57,121 nt of DNA from Saccharofermentans sp. (GTDB lineage: Bacteria > Bacillota > Clostridia > Saccharofermentanales > Saccharofermentanaceae): NCBI GenBank assembly GCA_016292145.1, contig JAEFBA010000005.1, positions 1 to 57,121 of the forward strand, in the 5' to 3' direction. Of the stretch, positions 26,483 to 35,897 are shown piece by piece. Both the position numbers and the translations under genes were made by a program. The notes under the pieces were generated by a model. It was not told where the DNA came from. It was given only the letters and a program-made list of their open reading frames with translations, and made no database searches. Positions within the stretch are counted from its first letter, which is position 1. Every line of letters starts with the position of its first letter.

Positions 26483-26504
26483 AATGGCTTGTCAGAGCCA
26501 TTTT
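26483..26504 (+). other. Terminator-like hairpin at the start of the RNase Y leader
   Basis: AATGGCT (26483-26489) pairs with AGCCATT (26496-26502) around TGTCAG and runs into TTTT (26501-26504). It sits at the predicted transcription start, 45 bases before the GTG start, so it may be a 5' stabilising hairpin or a weak attenuator. Confidence 0.5.
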
Positions 26505-26548
26505 ATACGTTCTTTGACAACTAAATAATTTTGGAGGTGAGTACCAAC

Positions 26549-28120
26549 GTGCCACAAGTATCGTTATTATTTGTAATAATTGCGGGCGTTGTTGGACTTA
26601 TTCTGGGTATATTAATTGCGGCAGTCTATTTTAAATCCGGTATTTCCGGTGAGCAAAAGAGACTTGCGGAGGATATTGCTAGATCCAAGGAGGAAAGCAA
26701 TGTGCTTCTCGCAAATGCACAGAAGGAAGCTGAAAACAACAAGCGTGATTTGCTTTTGCAGGCAAAAGAAGAAGTCTCACTGGTCCGTTCCGAGCTGGAG
26801 CGTGAAGCCAGAGAGAAGAAGCAGGAACTTGCAAAAGAGCGCAATAGGCTCGAGCAGAAAGAAGAGAATATCAATCGTATTGAAGCTAATTGCGAGCGCA
26901 AGCAGGAGGAAATCGAGAGACGTCAGCAGAATATTGCTGAACTCGAGGCCAGGGCCAAGGATTACGAGCAGCGTAAGAAGACTGAACTTGAGAAAGTATC
27001 AGGCCTTACGGTTGCTGATGCCAGAAGCTTAGTGCTTGATGAAGCAAAGCGTGAATATACACACGATATGGCTCTTATGCTCAAGCAGATGGAAGAGAAA
27101 ACTAAACAGGATGCCGATAAGGTCGCAAAAGACATTATCGTAAACGCTATCCAGCGTTATGCATCTGACTATGTTTCCGAAGTCACAGTATCTGTAGTAA
27201 ATCTCCCCAACGACGAGATGAAGGGTCGAATCATCGGTCGTGAGGGACGTAATATCAGAGCGATCGAGACAATTACAGGAGTCGATCTCATTATCGACGA
27301 TACTCCCGAAGCTATCGTTCTTTCATCTTTCGATCCCATCAGAAGAGAGATCGCCAGAATGACAATCGAGAGACTCGTAGCAGACGGAAGGATCCATCCG
27401 GCCAGAATCGAAGAGATGGCCGGCAAGGCAAAGAAGGAACTCAATCAGACTATCAAGACTGAGGGCGAGAAGGCAGCATTCGATACAGGAGTCATGAATC
27501 TGCATCCTGAGCTTATCAAGCTTTTAGGACGTCTTCGTTACCGCACATCGTACGGACAGAACGTACTGCAGCATTCCATTGAAGTATCCTGGATCGCAGC
27601 AATGATGGCGGACGAACTCGGACTTGACAGTAATCTTGCAAGACGCGGCGGTCTTTTGCATGATATCGGTAAGGCAGTAGACTTCGAGCAGGAAGGAACA
27701 CATATCCAGCTCGGTGTCGAGATCGCGAAGAAGTATCATGAAAGTCCCGCAGTCATTAACTGCATCGAGGCGCATCACGGTGATGTTGAGCCTCTTTCCG
27801 CAGAAGCTGTGCTGGTGGCTGCAGCAGATGCGATTTCAGCAGCAAGACCCGGAGCAAGAAGAGAGAATCTCGAGACATATATCAAGAGAATCGAGAAGCT
27901 TGAGGAGATAGCAACAAGCTTCGAGGGTGTTGAAAAGAGCTTTGCCATTCAGGCAGGCAGAGAGATTCGTGTTATCGTTTCACCTGATAAGGTTTCAGAT
28001 GACGAGATGACGCTCAAGGCCCGTGATATCTGCAAGAAGATTGAGGACGAACTCGATTATCCCGGACAGATCAAAGTAAATGTGATCAGAGAAACTAGGG
28101 CAACTGACGTTGCTAAATAA
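26549..28120 (+). CDS. rny: Ribonuclease Y
   Basis: 523 residues. GTG 26549 is chosen because GGAGGTGA (26533-26540) is 8 bases upstream; the in-frame TTG at 26531 would overlap that site. RNase Y is the membrane-bound endonuclease that starts mRNA decay in many Bacillota. An N-terminal helix (about 5-27) is followed by a long charged coiled coil (about 35-190), a KH domain with [15 protein letters not shown], and an HD domain with [12 protein letters not shown] near residue 370. YmdB is encoded next, as in Bacillus. Confidence 0.97.
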   Translation: MPQVSLLFVIIAGVVGLILGILIAAVYFKSGISGEQKRLAEDIARSKEESNVLLANAQKEAENNKRDLLLQAKEEVSLVRSELEREAREKKQELAKERNRLEQKEENINRIEANCERKQEEIERRQQNIAELEARAKDYEQRKKTELEKVSGLTVADARSLVLDEAKREYTHDMALMLKQMEEKTKQDADKVAKDIIVNAIQRYASDYVSEVTVSVVNLPNDEMKGRIIGREGRNIRAIETITGVDLIIDDTPEAIVLSSFDPIRREIARMTIERLVADGRIHPARIEEMAGKAKKELNQTIKTEGEKAAFDTGVMNLHPELIKLLGRLRYRTSYGQNVLQHSIEVSWIAAMMADELGLDSNLARRGGLLHDIGKAVDFEQEGTHIQLGVEIAKKYHESPAVINCIEAHHGDVEPLSAEAVLVAAADAISAARPGARRENLETYIKRIEKLEEIATSFEGVEKSFAIQAGREIRVIVSPDKVSDDEMTLKARDICKKIEDELDYPGQIKVNVIRETRATDVAK

Positions 28121-28177
28121 TTAATTATTTTTGTATATATTATTTAACACGTTAGTATCATCTATCAAAACAAACCA

Positions 28178-28212
28178 AGGACCTTAAGCCTATATGGCTT
28201 GAGGTCCTTTTT
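28178..28212 (+). terminator. Intrinsic terminator after rny
   Basis: AGGACCTTAAGCC pairs with GGCTTGAGGTCCT (one G-T pair) around TATAT, followed by TTTTT to 28212. Confidence 0.9.
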
Positions 28213-28291
28213 GTTTGCCTGGGGAGATGGACATCAGCTAAGCCTCCTTTAAATAACTGATCTTCAAAACTTCGGAATTAAAGCTCTCATG

Positions 28292-28300
28292 TGATATAAT
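28292..28300 (+). promoter_or_regulatory. Extended -10 promoter for the YmdB operon
   Basis: TG-A-TATAAT with TATAAT at 28295-28300 and no good -35. Predicted start near 28307, about 27 bases before the TTG start codon. Confidence 0.55.
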
Positions 28301-28333
28301 TTTTAATTAATAAAAAGAATGGGGGTATTTCTC

Positions 28334-29116
28334 TTGAGAGTATGCTTTGTTGGTGATGTCGTTGGCAGCGCGGGTCGTCGTGCTTTCAAAACGGTCATGC
28401 CCTCATTCCTTAAGAATAATGCCATAGAATGCTGCATTGTTAATGCCGAGAACAGCGTAAACGGCCTTGGTGCTTCGATCAACATGTTAAGGGATCTTGA
28501 AGCTGCAGGCGCAGATCTTTTCACGATGGGAAACCATACTTTCTCCAACAGAGAGTTTATGAGTCAGATATCCAAGATAAAGAATGTTGCCAGACCGGCT
28601 AATTTCAGCCCTTCATGGCCGGGTAACGATTACTGCATCTTCGAGAAGAACGGGGAGAAGCTCGGAGTTTTTAATCTTCTGGGCCAGGTATATGCTAATG
28701 TGCTCCCGGATAATCCTTTCTCTTGCGCTGACAGGATCGTTGACAGGCTAAAGCGTGTTGAAGGCTGTAATACCGTGATCCTGGACTTCCATTGTGATGC
28801 CACATCCGAGAAGTGCGCCATGGGTTATTATCTCGACGGCAAGGTATCAGCAGTTGCAGGAACTCATACGCATATACAGACTGCTGATGAGACCATCCTG
28901 CCGCAAGGAACAGGTTATATTACCGATGCAGGCATGTGCGGGGCAAAGGAATCCATACTTGGCATGAGCATTGAAGCATCCATCAAGAGGCTTGCATATA
29001 AGCTTCCTGCAAAATATGAGGCTGCTGACGGACCGGGTTTTGTGTGCGGCATTATTTTCGAGACTGACAGAAACGGAAGGTGTACCGCAATTAAGCGGTT
29101 CTGTGAATATGAGTGA
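28334..29116 (+). CDS. ymdB: YmdB-family metallophosphoesterase
   Basis: 260 residues. TTG 28334 is preferred to ATG 28319 because the family starts with a basic residue then a strand (LRVCFVGDVVG) and a G-rich ribosome site (GGGGG, 28321-28325) lies ahead. The family hydrolyses phosphodiesters, including 2',3'-cyclic nucleotides, and affects motility and biofilm choice in Bacillus. Metal ligands are visible in GDVVG, NAENSVNG, MGNHTFSN, DFHCDATSEK and GTHTHIQTADE. It overlaps lspA by 8 bases. Confidence 0.92.
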   Translation: MRVCFVGDVVGSAGRRAFKTVMPSFLKNNAIECCIVNAENSVNGLGASINMLRDLEAAGADLFTMGNHTFSNREFMSQISKIKNVARPANFSPSWPGNDYCIFEKNGEKLGVFNLLGQVYANVLPDNPFSCADRIVDRLKRVEGCNTVILDFHCDATSEKCAMGYYLDGKVSAVAGTHTHIQTADETILPQGTGYITDAGMCGAKESILGMSIEASIKRLAYKLPAKYEAADGPGFVCGIIFETDRNGRCTAIKRFCEYE

Positions 29117-29672
29117 AGCTGTTGTTAATAAGAGGGCAAAGACCCCTCTTGCATGTGTGATCTTTTCTGTTCTTGCTGTTGTTCTTATCATAGCGGATCA
29201 GATCTTTAAGAGGCTCGTGGTAGCCAAAGTTGATGTTTATGAGCAGATCGATGTGATCAAAGGATTCTTCTCGATCTATCATTGCCGCAATACGGGAAGC
29301 GCTTTCTCGCTTTTTGCGGACAAGGCGTGGGGAATCTATATGCTTACGGGTATCTCCGTAGTTCTCGGTATAGGGATCTTCATCCTTATGCTCTATGCGG
29401 CATTAAATGATATGAAGCTCCTTGCTGCAGCTTTCTGTCTTTTGTCTTCCGGTGCCATCGGAAATCTTGTGGACAGATTCGCTTACAGATATGTTGTCGA
29501 CTTCTTGAGATTCGATTTCGGGAGCTATACTTTCCCGATCTTTAACTTTGCCGATATCTGCGCTGTAATCGGAACGGCGCTCCTTATCTGCATAATCCTT
29601 TTCGGTTCCAAGTATTTTGAAGAGTTCTGGCTCATCATTACGAAGAAGGGAAATAAGGAAAATGCCGTTTGA
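29109..29672 (+). CDS. lspA: Lipoprotein signal peptidase (signal peptidase II)
   Basis: 187 residues from ATG 29109, which overlaps the ymdB stop. It cleaves lipoprotein signal peptides after lipidation, and this window alone encodes four or five lipoprotein candidates. Four membrane helices are seen. The catalytic aspartates are in GNLVDRFAYRYVVDF and IFNFADICAVIG, and NTGSAFSLF is the conserved loop. The longer reading that starts inside ymdB is rejected. The lspA-rluD order is common. Confidence 0.93.
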   Translation: MSEAVVNKRAKTPLACVIFSVLAVVLIIADQIFKRLVVAKVDVYEQIDVIKGFFSIYHCRNTGSAFSLFADKAWGIYMLTGISVVLGIGIFILMLYAALNDMKLLAAAFCLLSSGAIGNLVDRFAYRYVVDFLRFDFGSYTFPIFNFADICAVIGTALLICIILFGSKYFEEFWLIITKKGNKENAV

Positions 29673-30576
29673 ATCCAAAACATGTGAGACTGAAGGCGTA
29701 AGACTCGACAGCTTTGTTACCGAAGCTTTTGATTCGACGTATTCGAGATCTTTTTATAAGCGCCTTATCGATGACGGTAAGGTATCTGTCAACGGTAAGG
29801 TGATCACAAAGGCCGGAACAAAGCTCTCGGCAGGTGATGTTGTTGAAGCAGACATCCCCGAACCTGCTCCTGACGATTCCTTTATCGCTCAGGACATTCC
29901 GCTTGATATCGTCTATGAGGATTCCGATCTTCTCGTAATCAACAAACCACAGGGAATGGTGGTCCATCCTGCTGCAGGACACAGCGAAGGTACGCTCGTA
30001 AATGCGCTCCTGGCTTACTGCAAGGACGATCTGTCTGATATCAACGGCGTCGTAAGGCCCGGCATCGTTCACCGTATCGACAAGGATACATCAGGCCTGA
30101 TGCTTGCCTGTAAGAATAACTTTACGCATCTTAAGCTTGCCGACATGCTCTCAAGGCATGAGATCGTAAGAGAATACAGGGCTCTGGTCTACGGCTTTGT
30201 CAAAGAGGACAAGGGCATGATCGATGCTCCGATCGGGCGTTCGTCCAACGACAGGCGCAAGATGGCCGTAAGTAAGGACGGCAAGCCTGCCGTAACTCAT
30301 TTCGAAGTGCTCGAAAGGCTTGGCGATATAACAGACGTAAAGCTTGTGTTAGAGACGGGAAGGACGCACCAGATCAGGGTCCATATGGCTTATATCGGAC
30401 ATCCGGTTGTCGGTGATCCGGTCTATGCATCAAGAAGGAAGACATACGGTCTTGAAGGACAGGCTCTGCACAGCCAGGCGATCACATTCGTCCACCCGAG
30501 GACCGGAGAGACGATGCACTTCGAAGTCGATATCCCGGATTACTATAAAAAGGTGCTGGAAAGCTTTAAGGGATAG
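29662..30576 (+). CDS. RluD-type 23S rRNA pseudouridine synthase
   Basis: 304 residues. ATG 29662 follows AAGGAA and overlaps lspA by 11 bases. An S4 domain covers about 13-75 (VRLDSFVTEAF ... VSVNGKVITKAG). The catalytic motif is HRIDKDTSGLML, preceded by VVHPAAGH and followed by LETGRTHQIRVHMAYIGHPV. This matches the RluD subgroup, which modifies helix 69 of 23S rRNA, better than the protein at 25530 does. Confidence 0.9.
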   Translation: MPFESKTCETEGVRLDSFVTEAFDSTYSRSFYKRLIDDGKVSVNGKVITKAGTKLSAGDVVEADIPEPAPDDSFIAQDIPLDIVYEDSDLLVINKPQGMVVHPAAGHSEGTLVNALLAYCKDDLSDINGVVRPGIVHRIDKDTSGLMLACKNNFTHLKLADMLSRHEIVREYRALVYGFVKEDKGMIDAPIGRSSNDRRKMAVSKDGKPAVTHFEVLERLGDITDVKLVLETGRTHQIRVHMAYIGHPVVGDPVYASRRKTYGLEGQALHSQAITFVHPRTGETMHFEVDIPDYYKKVLESFKG

Positions 30577-30577
30577 A

Positions 30578-30606
30578 TTGACGTAAACTTTAATTAGCAT
30601 AATAAT
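30578..30606 (+). promoter_or_regulatory. Promoter for the phoH operon
   Basis: TTGACG (30578-30583), 17 bases, AATAAT (30601-30606). The predicted start is near 30613, just ahead of AGGAGA (30615-30620), so the leader would be very short. Confidence 0.5.
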
Positions 30607-30626
30607 TCTTTTATAGGAGATCTCAT

Positions 30627-31565
30627 TTGGAAGAAAGAGTTGAACAGTTTAGAAATTCGCTTCATACGGCCGGCGTATACGCTTCAAGAATTGCCGATTA
30701 TTTTGATGTCTCGATAGAGCACGATGGCAAAGGCTTTGTTATCGAAGGTGAGACCAAAGACGTTTTAACGGCCAGAGATGTATTTGTTGCCTTAGACAAG
30801 CTGTCAGCTGATTCTGAGATCGACGAGACCGATATCTCATATCTTTTGAATATTGCAGAAGAAGGAAGGCTTGAGGAGTTCCTTAAGACTTCGGACGAAG
30901 TCTTTTACATGACGCCTTCCGGAAGAGCCATCAAGCCCAGAACATTGGGCCAGAGGCTCTATGTCGATTCATTAAAGAAAACAGAACTCGTTATCTGCTG
31001 CGGTCCTGCAGGAACCGGAAAGACGTTCCTCGGCGTTGCCATGGCTGTTAAGGCATTAAAGAGCAGGGAAGTATCCAAGATCATCCTTACAAGACCTGCC
31101 ATCGAAGCCGGTGAGCGCTTAGGCTTTTTGCCCGGTGACATTGAAGAGAAGGTTAATCCTTACATGAGACCTATCTATGATGCTCTTTCCGCACTCTTAG
31201 GTCAGGAAATGTTTGAGCGTTATTACGATAAGGGCGTGATCGAAGTATCTCCTCTTGCATTCATGCGAGGCAGAAACCTTGATGACTGTTTTGTCCTTCT
31301 TGACGAAGCGCAGAACACGACGCCTGAACAGATGAAGATGTTCCTTACGAGATTAGGAGTTAATTGCAGGGCCTGCGTATGCGGCGACTTTACGCAGATC
31401 GACCTGCCAAGGGGAATACCTAATGGCCTCAAAGATGCCATTACGGTCTTAGACGGAGTAGAAGGTATTAGAATCGTAAGCCTCAATGATTCTGACATTG
31501 TAAGAAACAGTCTTGTAGCCAGAATCGTCAAAGCTTATGAGAATGCTAAGCAAGGTGACTTATGA
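30627..31565 (+). CDS. phoH: PhoH-family ATPase
   Basis: 312 residues, start TTG with AGGAGA 6 bases upstream. It is a cytoplasmic P-loop ATPase related to helicase cores. An N-terminal KH-like region (about 15-60) is followed by Walker A GPAGTGKT (126-133), TRPAIEAGERLGFLPGD, and Walker B LLDEAQNTTPEQMKMFLTRL. In Bacillota it stands upstream of ybeY and is linked to rRNA processing. Its stop overlaps the next start (ATGA). Confidence 0.93.
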   Translation: MEERVEQFRNSLHTAGVYASRIADYFDVSIEHDGKGFVIEGETKDVLTARDVFVALDKLSADSEIDETDISYLLNIAEEGRLEEFLKTSDEVFYMTPSGRAIKPRTLGQRLYVDSLKKTELVICCGPAGTGKTFLGVAMAVKALKSREVSKIILTRPAIEAGERLGFLPGDIEEKVNPYMRPIYDALSALLGQEMFERYYDKGVIEVSPLAFMRGRNLDDCFVLLDEAQNTTPEQMKMFLTRLGVNCRACVCGDFTQIDLPRGIPNGLKDAITVLDGVEGIRIVSLNDSDIVRNSLVARIVKAYENAKQGDL

Positions 31566-33631
31566 GCAGCAATAAACACACAAAATTAAAGTTCCATCAG
31601 GTCCTTTCCTTGGTGCTCGCAGCACTGACTGTTATCTTCCTCGTTTTCTACGGCTCGCTTCCCGTGAGCTACGATTATGAGGTAGGCTCGATTGCCGGTC
31701 AGGATATCTATGCGACAAGAGCTTTTGCAGATTCTTTCGAGACACAGAGAAGGGCCATTATCGCGAAAAATACCGTAGAGGATATTTTCGTAAGATCCGA
31801 GAAGCAATCCAAGGAATTCGTCGACGATGTTGATGAATTCTTTGACCTCGCGAACCAGATCAGAAAGAGTTCACAGTCCGCCGATCTTCAGGCTCCGCTG
31901 TCGCCCTCTGCATCTGCTTACCAGCTGTCCGTCAATGTCGAGCAGACATTAGGCAAGAAGATAGAACCTGAGAGCGTCGTCACATTCTTCGAGATGAGTA
32001 ATTCGACATTCACTTATATCAGAGAGAAGACTACGGCCATTGCTGAGCTCGTTATGCTCGGTGACGTCAATGACGCAATGCTTCCTGCGAAGATCACTGA
32101 ACAGATCAATACTTTCTGCGAGTCCAATCCTTCATATACCAAGTTTGCAGATTCAATGTTTGCAGTGCTCATAACTATCCTGGAGCCTAATACGGTATAT
32201 GATGAGAAGGCTACAGAAGATGCTGCGAACAACGCATATATCGCGGTCATCAATGAGCCTGTCATCATCGAGAAGGGTACAAAGCTCGTTGAATCCGGTG
32301 CGATCATTGACGAGCATGTCTACAGCAATCTCGTTGAACTTGAGCTCATCAGAGACCAGTCGTTCAACTTCGTCATTTTCGCGAGAGTCGCGATATACGT
32401 ATTGATAATCTCAGGCGTTGTAACTGTTTATCTCAATATCGAGAGAAAGAAGCTTAAGGTCGATACGCCGGTCTTCTATCTTATGATCACAACGGCGCTT
32501 ATAACCATAGGCACGTCAGTATATCTTTCCACGATCTCAACGCTCCTTTGCATCATCATATTCTTTGCGGCCGTGTGTGCCACATATTTAGGTACGCAGA
32601 ACGGCATCATACTCTCGGTCATGAATCTGCTTTTCATCTGGCCGATGTACTCATTTGATCCTGAATTATTCCTGATCAATCTCGTCGGCATCATATTGTG
32701 TTCGATCTTTGCGGGCAGAACGGACAAGATCATCAACAATGCATCTCTTATTTTCTTCCCGACGATCGCAACTCTTGTCGCGAGCATCGCATATAACTTC
32801 CTCATCGGTAACACGAGAGGCGAATACTTGAATTCTGTTATCTTCACGTTTGTAAGCACGATCGCATCGCTCGTTGCCGCAATCGGTCTCTCACCGATCT
32901 TCGAGCTCGTATGCAACGCCGCTTCGCCGGTTAAGCTCATCGCGTTAAGCCAGCCGGGCCAGCACCTTATGAAGCGTCTGTTCCTTGAGGCTTCCGGCAC
33001 ACATCAGCATTCGATGATGGTTGCTAACCTCGCCGACTCCGCCGCTGAAGCTATCGGCGCCGATTCGCTCCTTTGCAAGGTTGCAGCTTACTATCACGAT
33101 ATCGGCAAACTCGAGAATCCTGAGTATTTCACTGAGAACCAGCATGGCGGAGAGAACCCTCACGACAAACTCAGCATTATGGAGAGCGTTGCTATCATCA
33201 CCAAGCATCCTGAAGATGGTGTCAAGCTCGCGAAAAAGGAAAGACTTCCCAATGCCATTATCAAGATCATTGATGAGCACCACGGAACGACATACCCGTC
33301 TTATTTCTATAAGAAGGCTGTTGAAGACGCAAAGGCAAGGGGCTTGGAGCTCCCTGATGTAAACAACTTCAGATACAGAGGACATATACCTTCATCAAGA
33401 GAATCAGCTATCGTTATGCTCGCTGATACCTGTGAAGCAGCGGTCAGATCCATGAAAACATCTGATGTCTCCGGTGCTGAGCAGCTGATCAGAGTCCTTA
33501 TCAAGGATAAGATCGATCAGGACCAGCTCATTAACTCCGGTCTGTCATTTGATGATGTCGAGAAGATCATCATCGCCTTCAAGCAGGTATATGCCGGTGT
33601 CTTCCACGAAAGGATCAAGTACCCTGAATGA
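31562..33631 (+). CDS. 7TM-HD family phosphohydrolase (PgpH-like)
   Basis: 689 residues. Layout: an N-terminal membrane helix (about 11-32), an extracytoplasmic domain (about 35-265), seven closely spaced helices (about 268-460) and a cytoplasmic HD domain with HQHSMMVANLADSAAEAIG (about 480), AYYHDIGKLENPEYF (about 510) and IIDEHHGTTY. This is the 7TMR-HDED/HD architecture of PgpH, which degrades cyclic di-AMP. It overlaps both neighbours by 4 bases. The activity is inferred from architecture. Confidence 0.9.
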   Translation: MSSNKHTKLKFHQVLSLVLAALTVIFLVFYGSLPVSYDYEVGSIAGQDIYATRAFADSFETQRRAIIAKNTVEDIFVRSEKQSKEFVDDVDEFFDLANQIRKSSQSADLQAPLSPSASAYQLSVNVEQTLGKKIEPESVVTFFEMSNSTFTYIREKTTAIAELVMLGDVNDAMLPAKITEQINTFCESNPSYTKFADSMFAVLITILEPNTVYDEKATEDAANNAYIAVINEPVIIEKGTKLVESGAIIDEHVYSNLVELELIRDQSFNFVIFARVAIYVLIISGVVTVYLNIERKKLKVDTPVFYLMITTALITIGTSVYLSTISTLLCIIIFFAAVCATYLGTQNGIILSVMNLLFIWPMYSFDPELFLINLVGIILCSIFAGRTDKIINNASLIFFPTIATLVASIAYNFLIGNTRGEYLNSVIFTFVSTIASLVAAIGLSPIFELVCNAASPVKLIALSQPGQHLMKRLFLEASGTHQHSMMVANLADSAAEAIGADSLLCKVAAYYHDIGKLENPEYFTENQHGGENPHDKLSIMESVAIITKHPEDGVKLAKKERLPNAIIKIIDEHHGTTYPSYFYKKAVEDAKARGLELPDVNNFRYRGHIPSSRESAIVMLADTCEAAVRSMKTSDVSGAEQLIRVLIKDKIDQDQLINSGLSFDDVEKIIIAFKQVYAGVFHERIKYPE

Positions 33632-35166
33632 GAATAGATATAGTTAACAACGCAGAAGGTTTTTCTGAAGAGAAGCTTAATGGTCTTGATGAATACATCA
33701 TCAAGCTCAGTGAAGCAGTCATAAGCGGCGATTACACCTCGCCTCAGGTAACAAGGACATTAAGAGACGCTTATGCAACGCTTACATTCGTTACTCCTTC
33801 TGAGATAAAAGAGATCAATAAAGAGCAAAGAGATATCGATAAGGAGACGGACTGTCTTTCTTTCCCCATGCTGGAATTAAGAGAAGGAGAGTTTGTTGAG
33901 ATCCCTGACAGCGGCGACTTTGAGACTGACGAAGACGGCAATCAGGTCCTCTGCTACGGAGATATCCTTATAAATCCCGTTGCCTGTGAAGCTCAGGCGG
34001 AATCCTATGGTCACTCTTTTGAGCGTGAAGCGATGTTCCTCATTGCTCATTCGCTTCTTCATCTTATAGGCTACGATCACATCGATCCTACAGACGAGAA
34101 GATCATGATCGACAAGCAGAAGAGACTGATGAGAGACATCGGTCTTGCTTTCGATGACGAGATTCAGGACATCTATGAGATGGATAACCACAAAGATCTT
34201 ATCCAGTCTGAAGGCCTGATCCCTGCAGGATCACCTTGTAAGCACTGCGGTACGGTAGCTCTTTTGGGCCGTCCGAATGTTGGCAAATCAACGCTTTTGA
34301 ACTACATCACGGGCATGAAGATTGCCATCGTATCCCATAAGCCGCAGACTACAAGAACAAACATTAAGACCATATATAATACCGAAGATACGCAGATCAT
34401 TTTCACGGATACTCCCGGTATCCATAAGCCTACATCGAAGATGGGCGAGTTCATGGTCGACAGGTCTTACAAGGCTGCTCTGGGTGCTGACTGCGTAGTT
34501 CTTATCGCTGACGGCAGGTTCCCTGAGCCTGGCGCCGTTGAGAAGAAACTCATGGATCTTCTTAGAGAAGAGAATAAGAAGGTCATTCTTGCTATTAATA
34601 AATACGATGAAGCCGGGCAGGAGAAGCTCCTGCCGCTTACGCAGAAGTATTCTGAACTCTATGATTTCGAAGACATCGTTCCTATCAGTGCGAAGACAGG
34701 AAAGAATGTCGAGCTTCTCTTATCCGTAATTACGAAGATGCTTCCTGAAGGCCCCAGGCTCTATGACAGCGAATATATGACGGATCAGACTGAGCGCGTT
34801 ATCGCAGCTGAGCTCATCCGTGAACAGGTCCTTCACTATACCGATCAGGAGATCCCTCACGGTACGGCTGTTATCATCAATGAATTCAAGGAAAAGAATG
34901 ATGACGGCGAGATCACTTCAGGCGACGACAGAACAATGGCAGTCATCAAGGCTGATATCATCTGCAACCGCGATTCACATAAGGCTATCATCATCGGCAA
35001 GGACGGTCAGATGATCAAGCGTATCGGTACGGCTGCAAGAAGGAATATCGAGAAGCTCTTAGACTGCAAAGTATATCTTGATCTCTATGTTAAGGTCAGA
35101 AATGACTGGCAGAACAACGATGCAATGCTCGGTTCCACCGGTCTTAGCAAAGATATCGACGAATAA
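33628..35166 (+). CDS. YbeY-Era fusion: rRNA endonuclease joined to ribosome-assembly GTPase
   Basis: 512 residues in one uninterrupted frame. Residues about 1-180 are YbeY, with zinc ligands H141, H145 and H151 in HSLLHLIGYDH and the core DCLSFPM. Residues about 208-505 are Era: Walker A GRPNVGKS (214-221), switch region KPQTTRTN, DTPG (261-264), NKYD (324-327), SAKTG, and a C-terminal KH domain with GKDG (457-460). The linker has CKHCG (204-208). In most Bacillota ybeY and era are separate genes with dgkA and cdd between; here those are absent and recO follows as expected. The start overlaps the 7TM-HD stop. Both parts act in 16S rRNA 3'-end maturation. Confidence 0.92.
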   Translation: MRIDIVNNAEGFSEEKLNGLDEYIIKLSEAVISGDYTSPQVTRTLRDAYATLTFVTPSEIKEINKEQRDIDKETDCLSFPMLELREGEFVEIPDSGDFETDEDGNQVLCYGDILINPVACEAQAESYGHSFEREAMFLIAHSLLHLIGYDHIDPTDEKIMIDKQKRLMRDIGLAFDDEIQDIYEMDNHKDLIQSEGLIPAGSPCKHCGTVALLGRPNVGKSTLLNYITGMKIAIVSHKPQTTRTNIKTIYNTEDTQIIFTDTPGIHKPTSKMGEFMVDRSYKAALGADCVVLIADGRFPEPGAVEKKLMDLLREENKKVILAINKYDEAGQEKLLPLTQKYSELYDFEDIVPISAKTGKNVELLLSVITKMLPEGPRLYDSEYMTDQTERVIAAELIREQVLHYTDQEIPHGTAVIINEFKEKNDDGEITSGDDRTMAVIKADIICNRDSHKAIIIGKDGQMIKRIGTAARRNIEKLLDCKVYLDLYVKVRNDWQNNDAMLGSTGLSKDIDE

Positions 35167-35894
35167 TGGATCCTTTTAACTGCAGGGGATTGATAATCCG
35201 TTCCAATGAATATAAGGACAAGGACAGACTTTTATCTGTACTTACTGCAGACAGGGGCCTTATTACCATCTGTGCAAAGGGTGTGGCTAAGCCCGGCAGT
35301 TCTCTTGGCGCGGTATCGATGCCTTATATGCTCTGCGATTTTGTCGTCACCGTATCACACGGCTATTACTATCTTAAGGATCTTTCCATTATCGAGAGCA
35401 ATTCAGGAATAATGGACAGTCTTGAGCAGATGACTGTAGCGGCCCATATTTCCTCATGTCTTATGGACTGCACGCTTCAGAGTGAGAATTCAAAGGAAGC
35501 TTATGAACTCGCTGTTTATGCTTACTACATGCTCGCAAACAATAAGGGCAAATACCTTCTCGTATATTCTGCATTTAACTGGAGACTGCTTACGATCGCA
35601 GGCTTTACGGTGCTTTATGATCTTGAAGATTCAATAGGAAAATCCACACATAAATATCTGCTTAATATTTCAGGCGGCGAAGGTGCGGACAGCAACAACA
35701 GGTCATTTAACAGAATGCTCGAAGAGCCTTCAGTAAGAGCTCTGAACTATTTTGCCACATGTGATCTGAAGAAGCTTTTTACGGCAACTGCCGATAAGAA
35801 GACTGAGATCGAATTAAAGGAATTTACGACCGACTATCTTTCGATACATTTTGAGAAGACTTACGACTCGTTATCAGTACTAAACAACCTGTAA
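35166..35894 (+). CDS. recO: DNA repair protein RecO
   Basis: 242 residues, start overlapping the previous stop by one base. RecO loads RecA onto SSB-coated DNA with RecR. The N-terminal OB-fold reads CRGLIIRSNEYKDKDRLLSV and GLITICAKGV, then a helical domain follows. Era-recO order is standard. It is near the usual family length of about 240-260. The zinc-type cysteine cluster found in many relatives is not obvious. Confidence 0.88.
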   Translation: MDPFNCRGLIIRSNEYKDKDRLLSVLTADRGLITICAKGVAKPGSSLGAVSMPYMLCDFVVTVSHGYYYLKDLSIIESNSGIMDSLEQMTVAAHISSCLMDCTLQSENSKEAYELAVYAYYMLANNKGKYLLVYSAFNWRLLTIAGFTVLYDLEDSIGKSTHKYLLNISGGEGADSNNRSFNRMLEEPSVRALNYFATCDLKKLFTATADKKTEIELKEFTTDYLSIHFEKTYDSLSVLNNL

Positions 35895-35897
35895 ATT

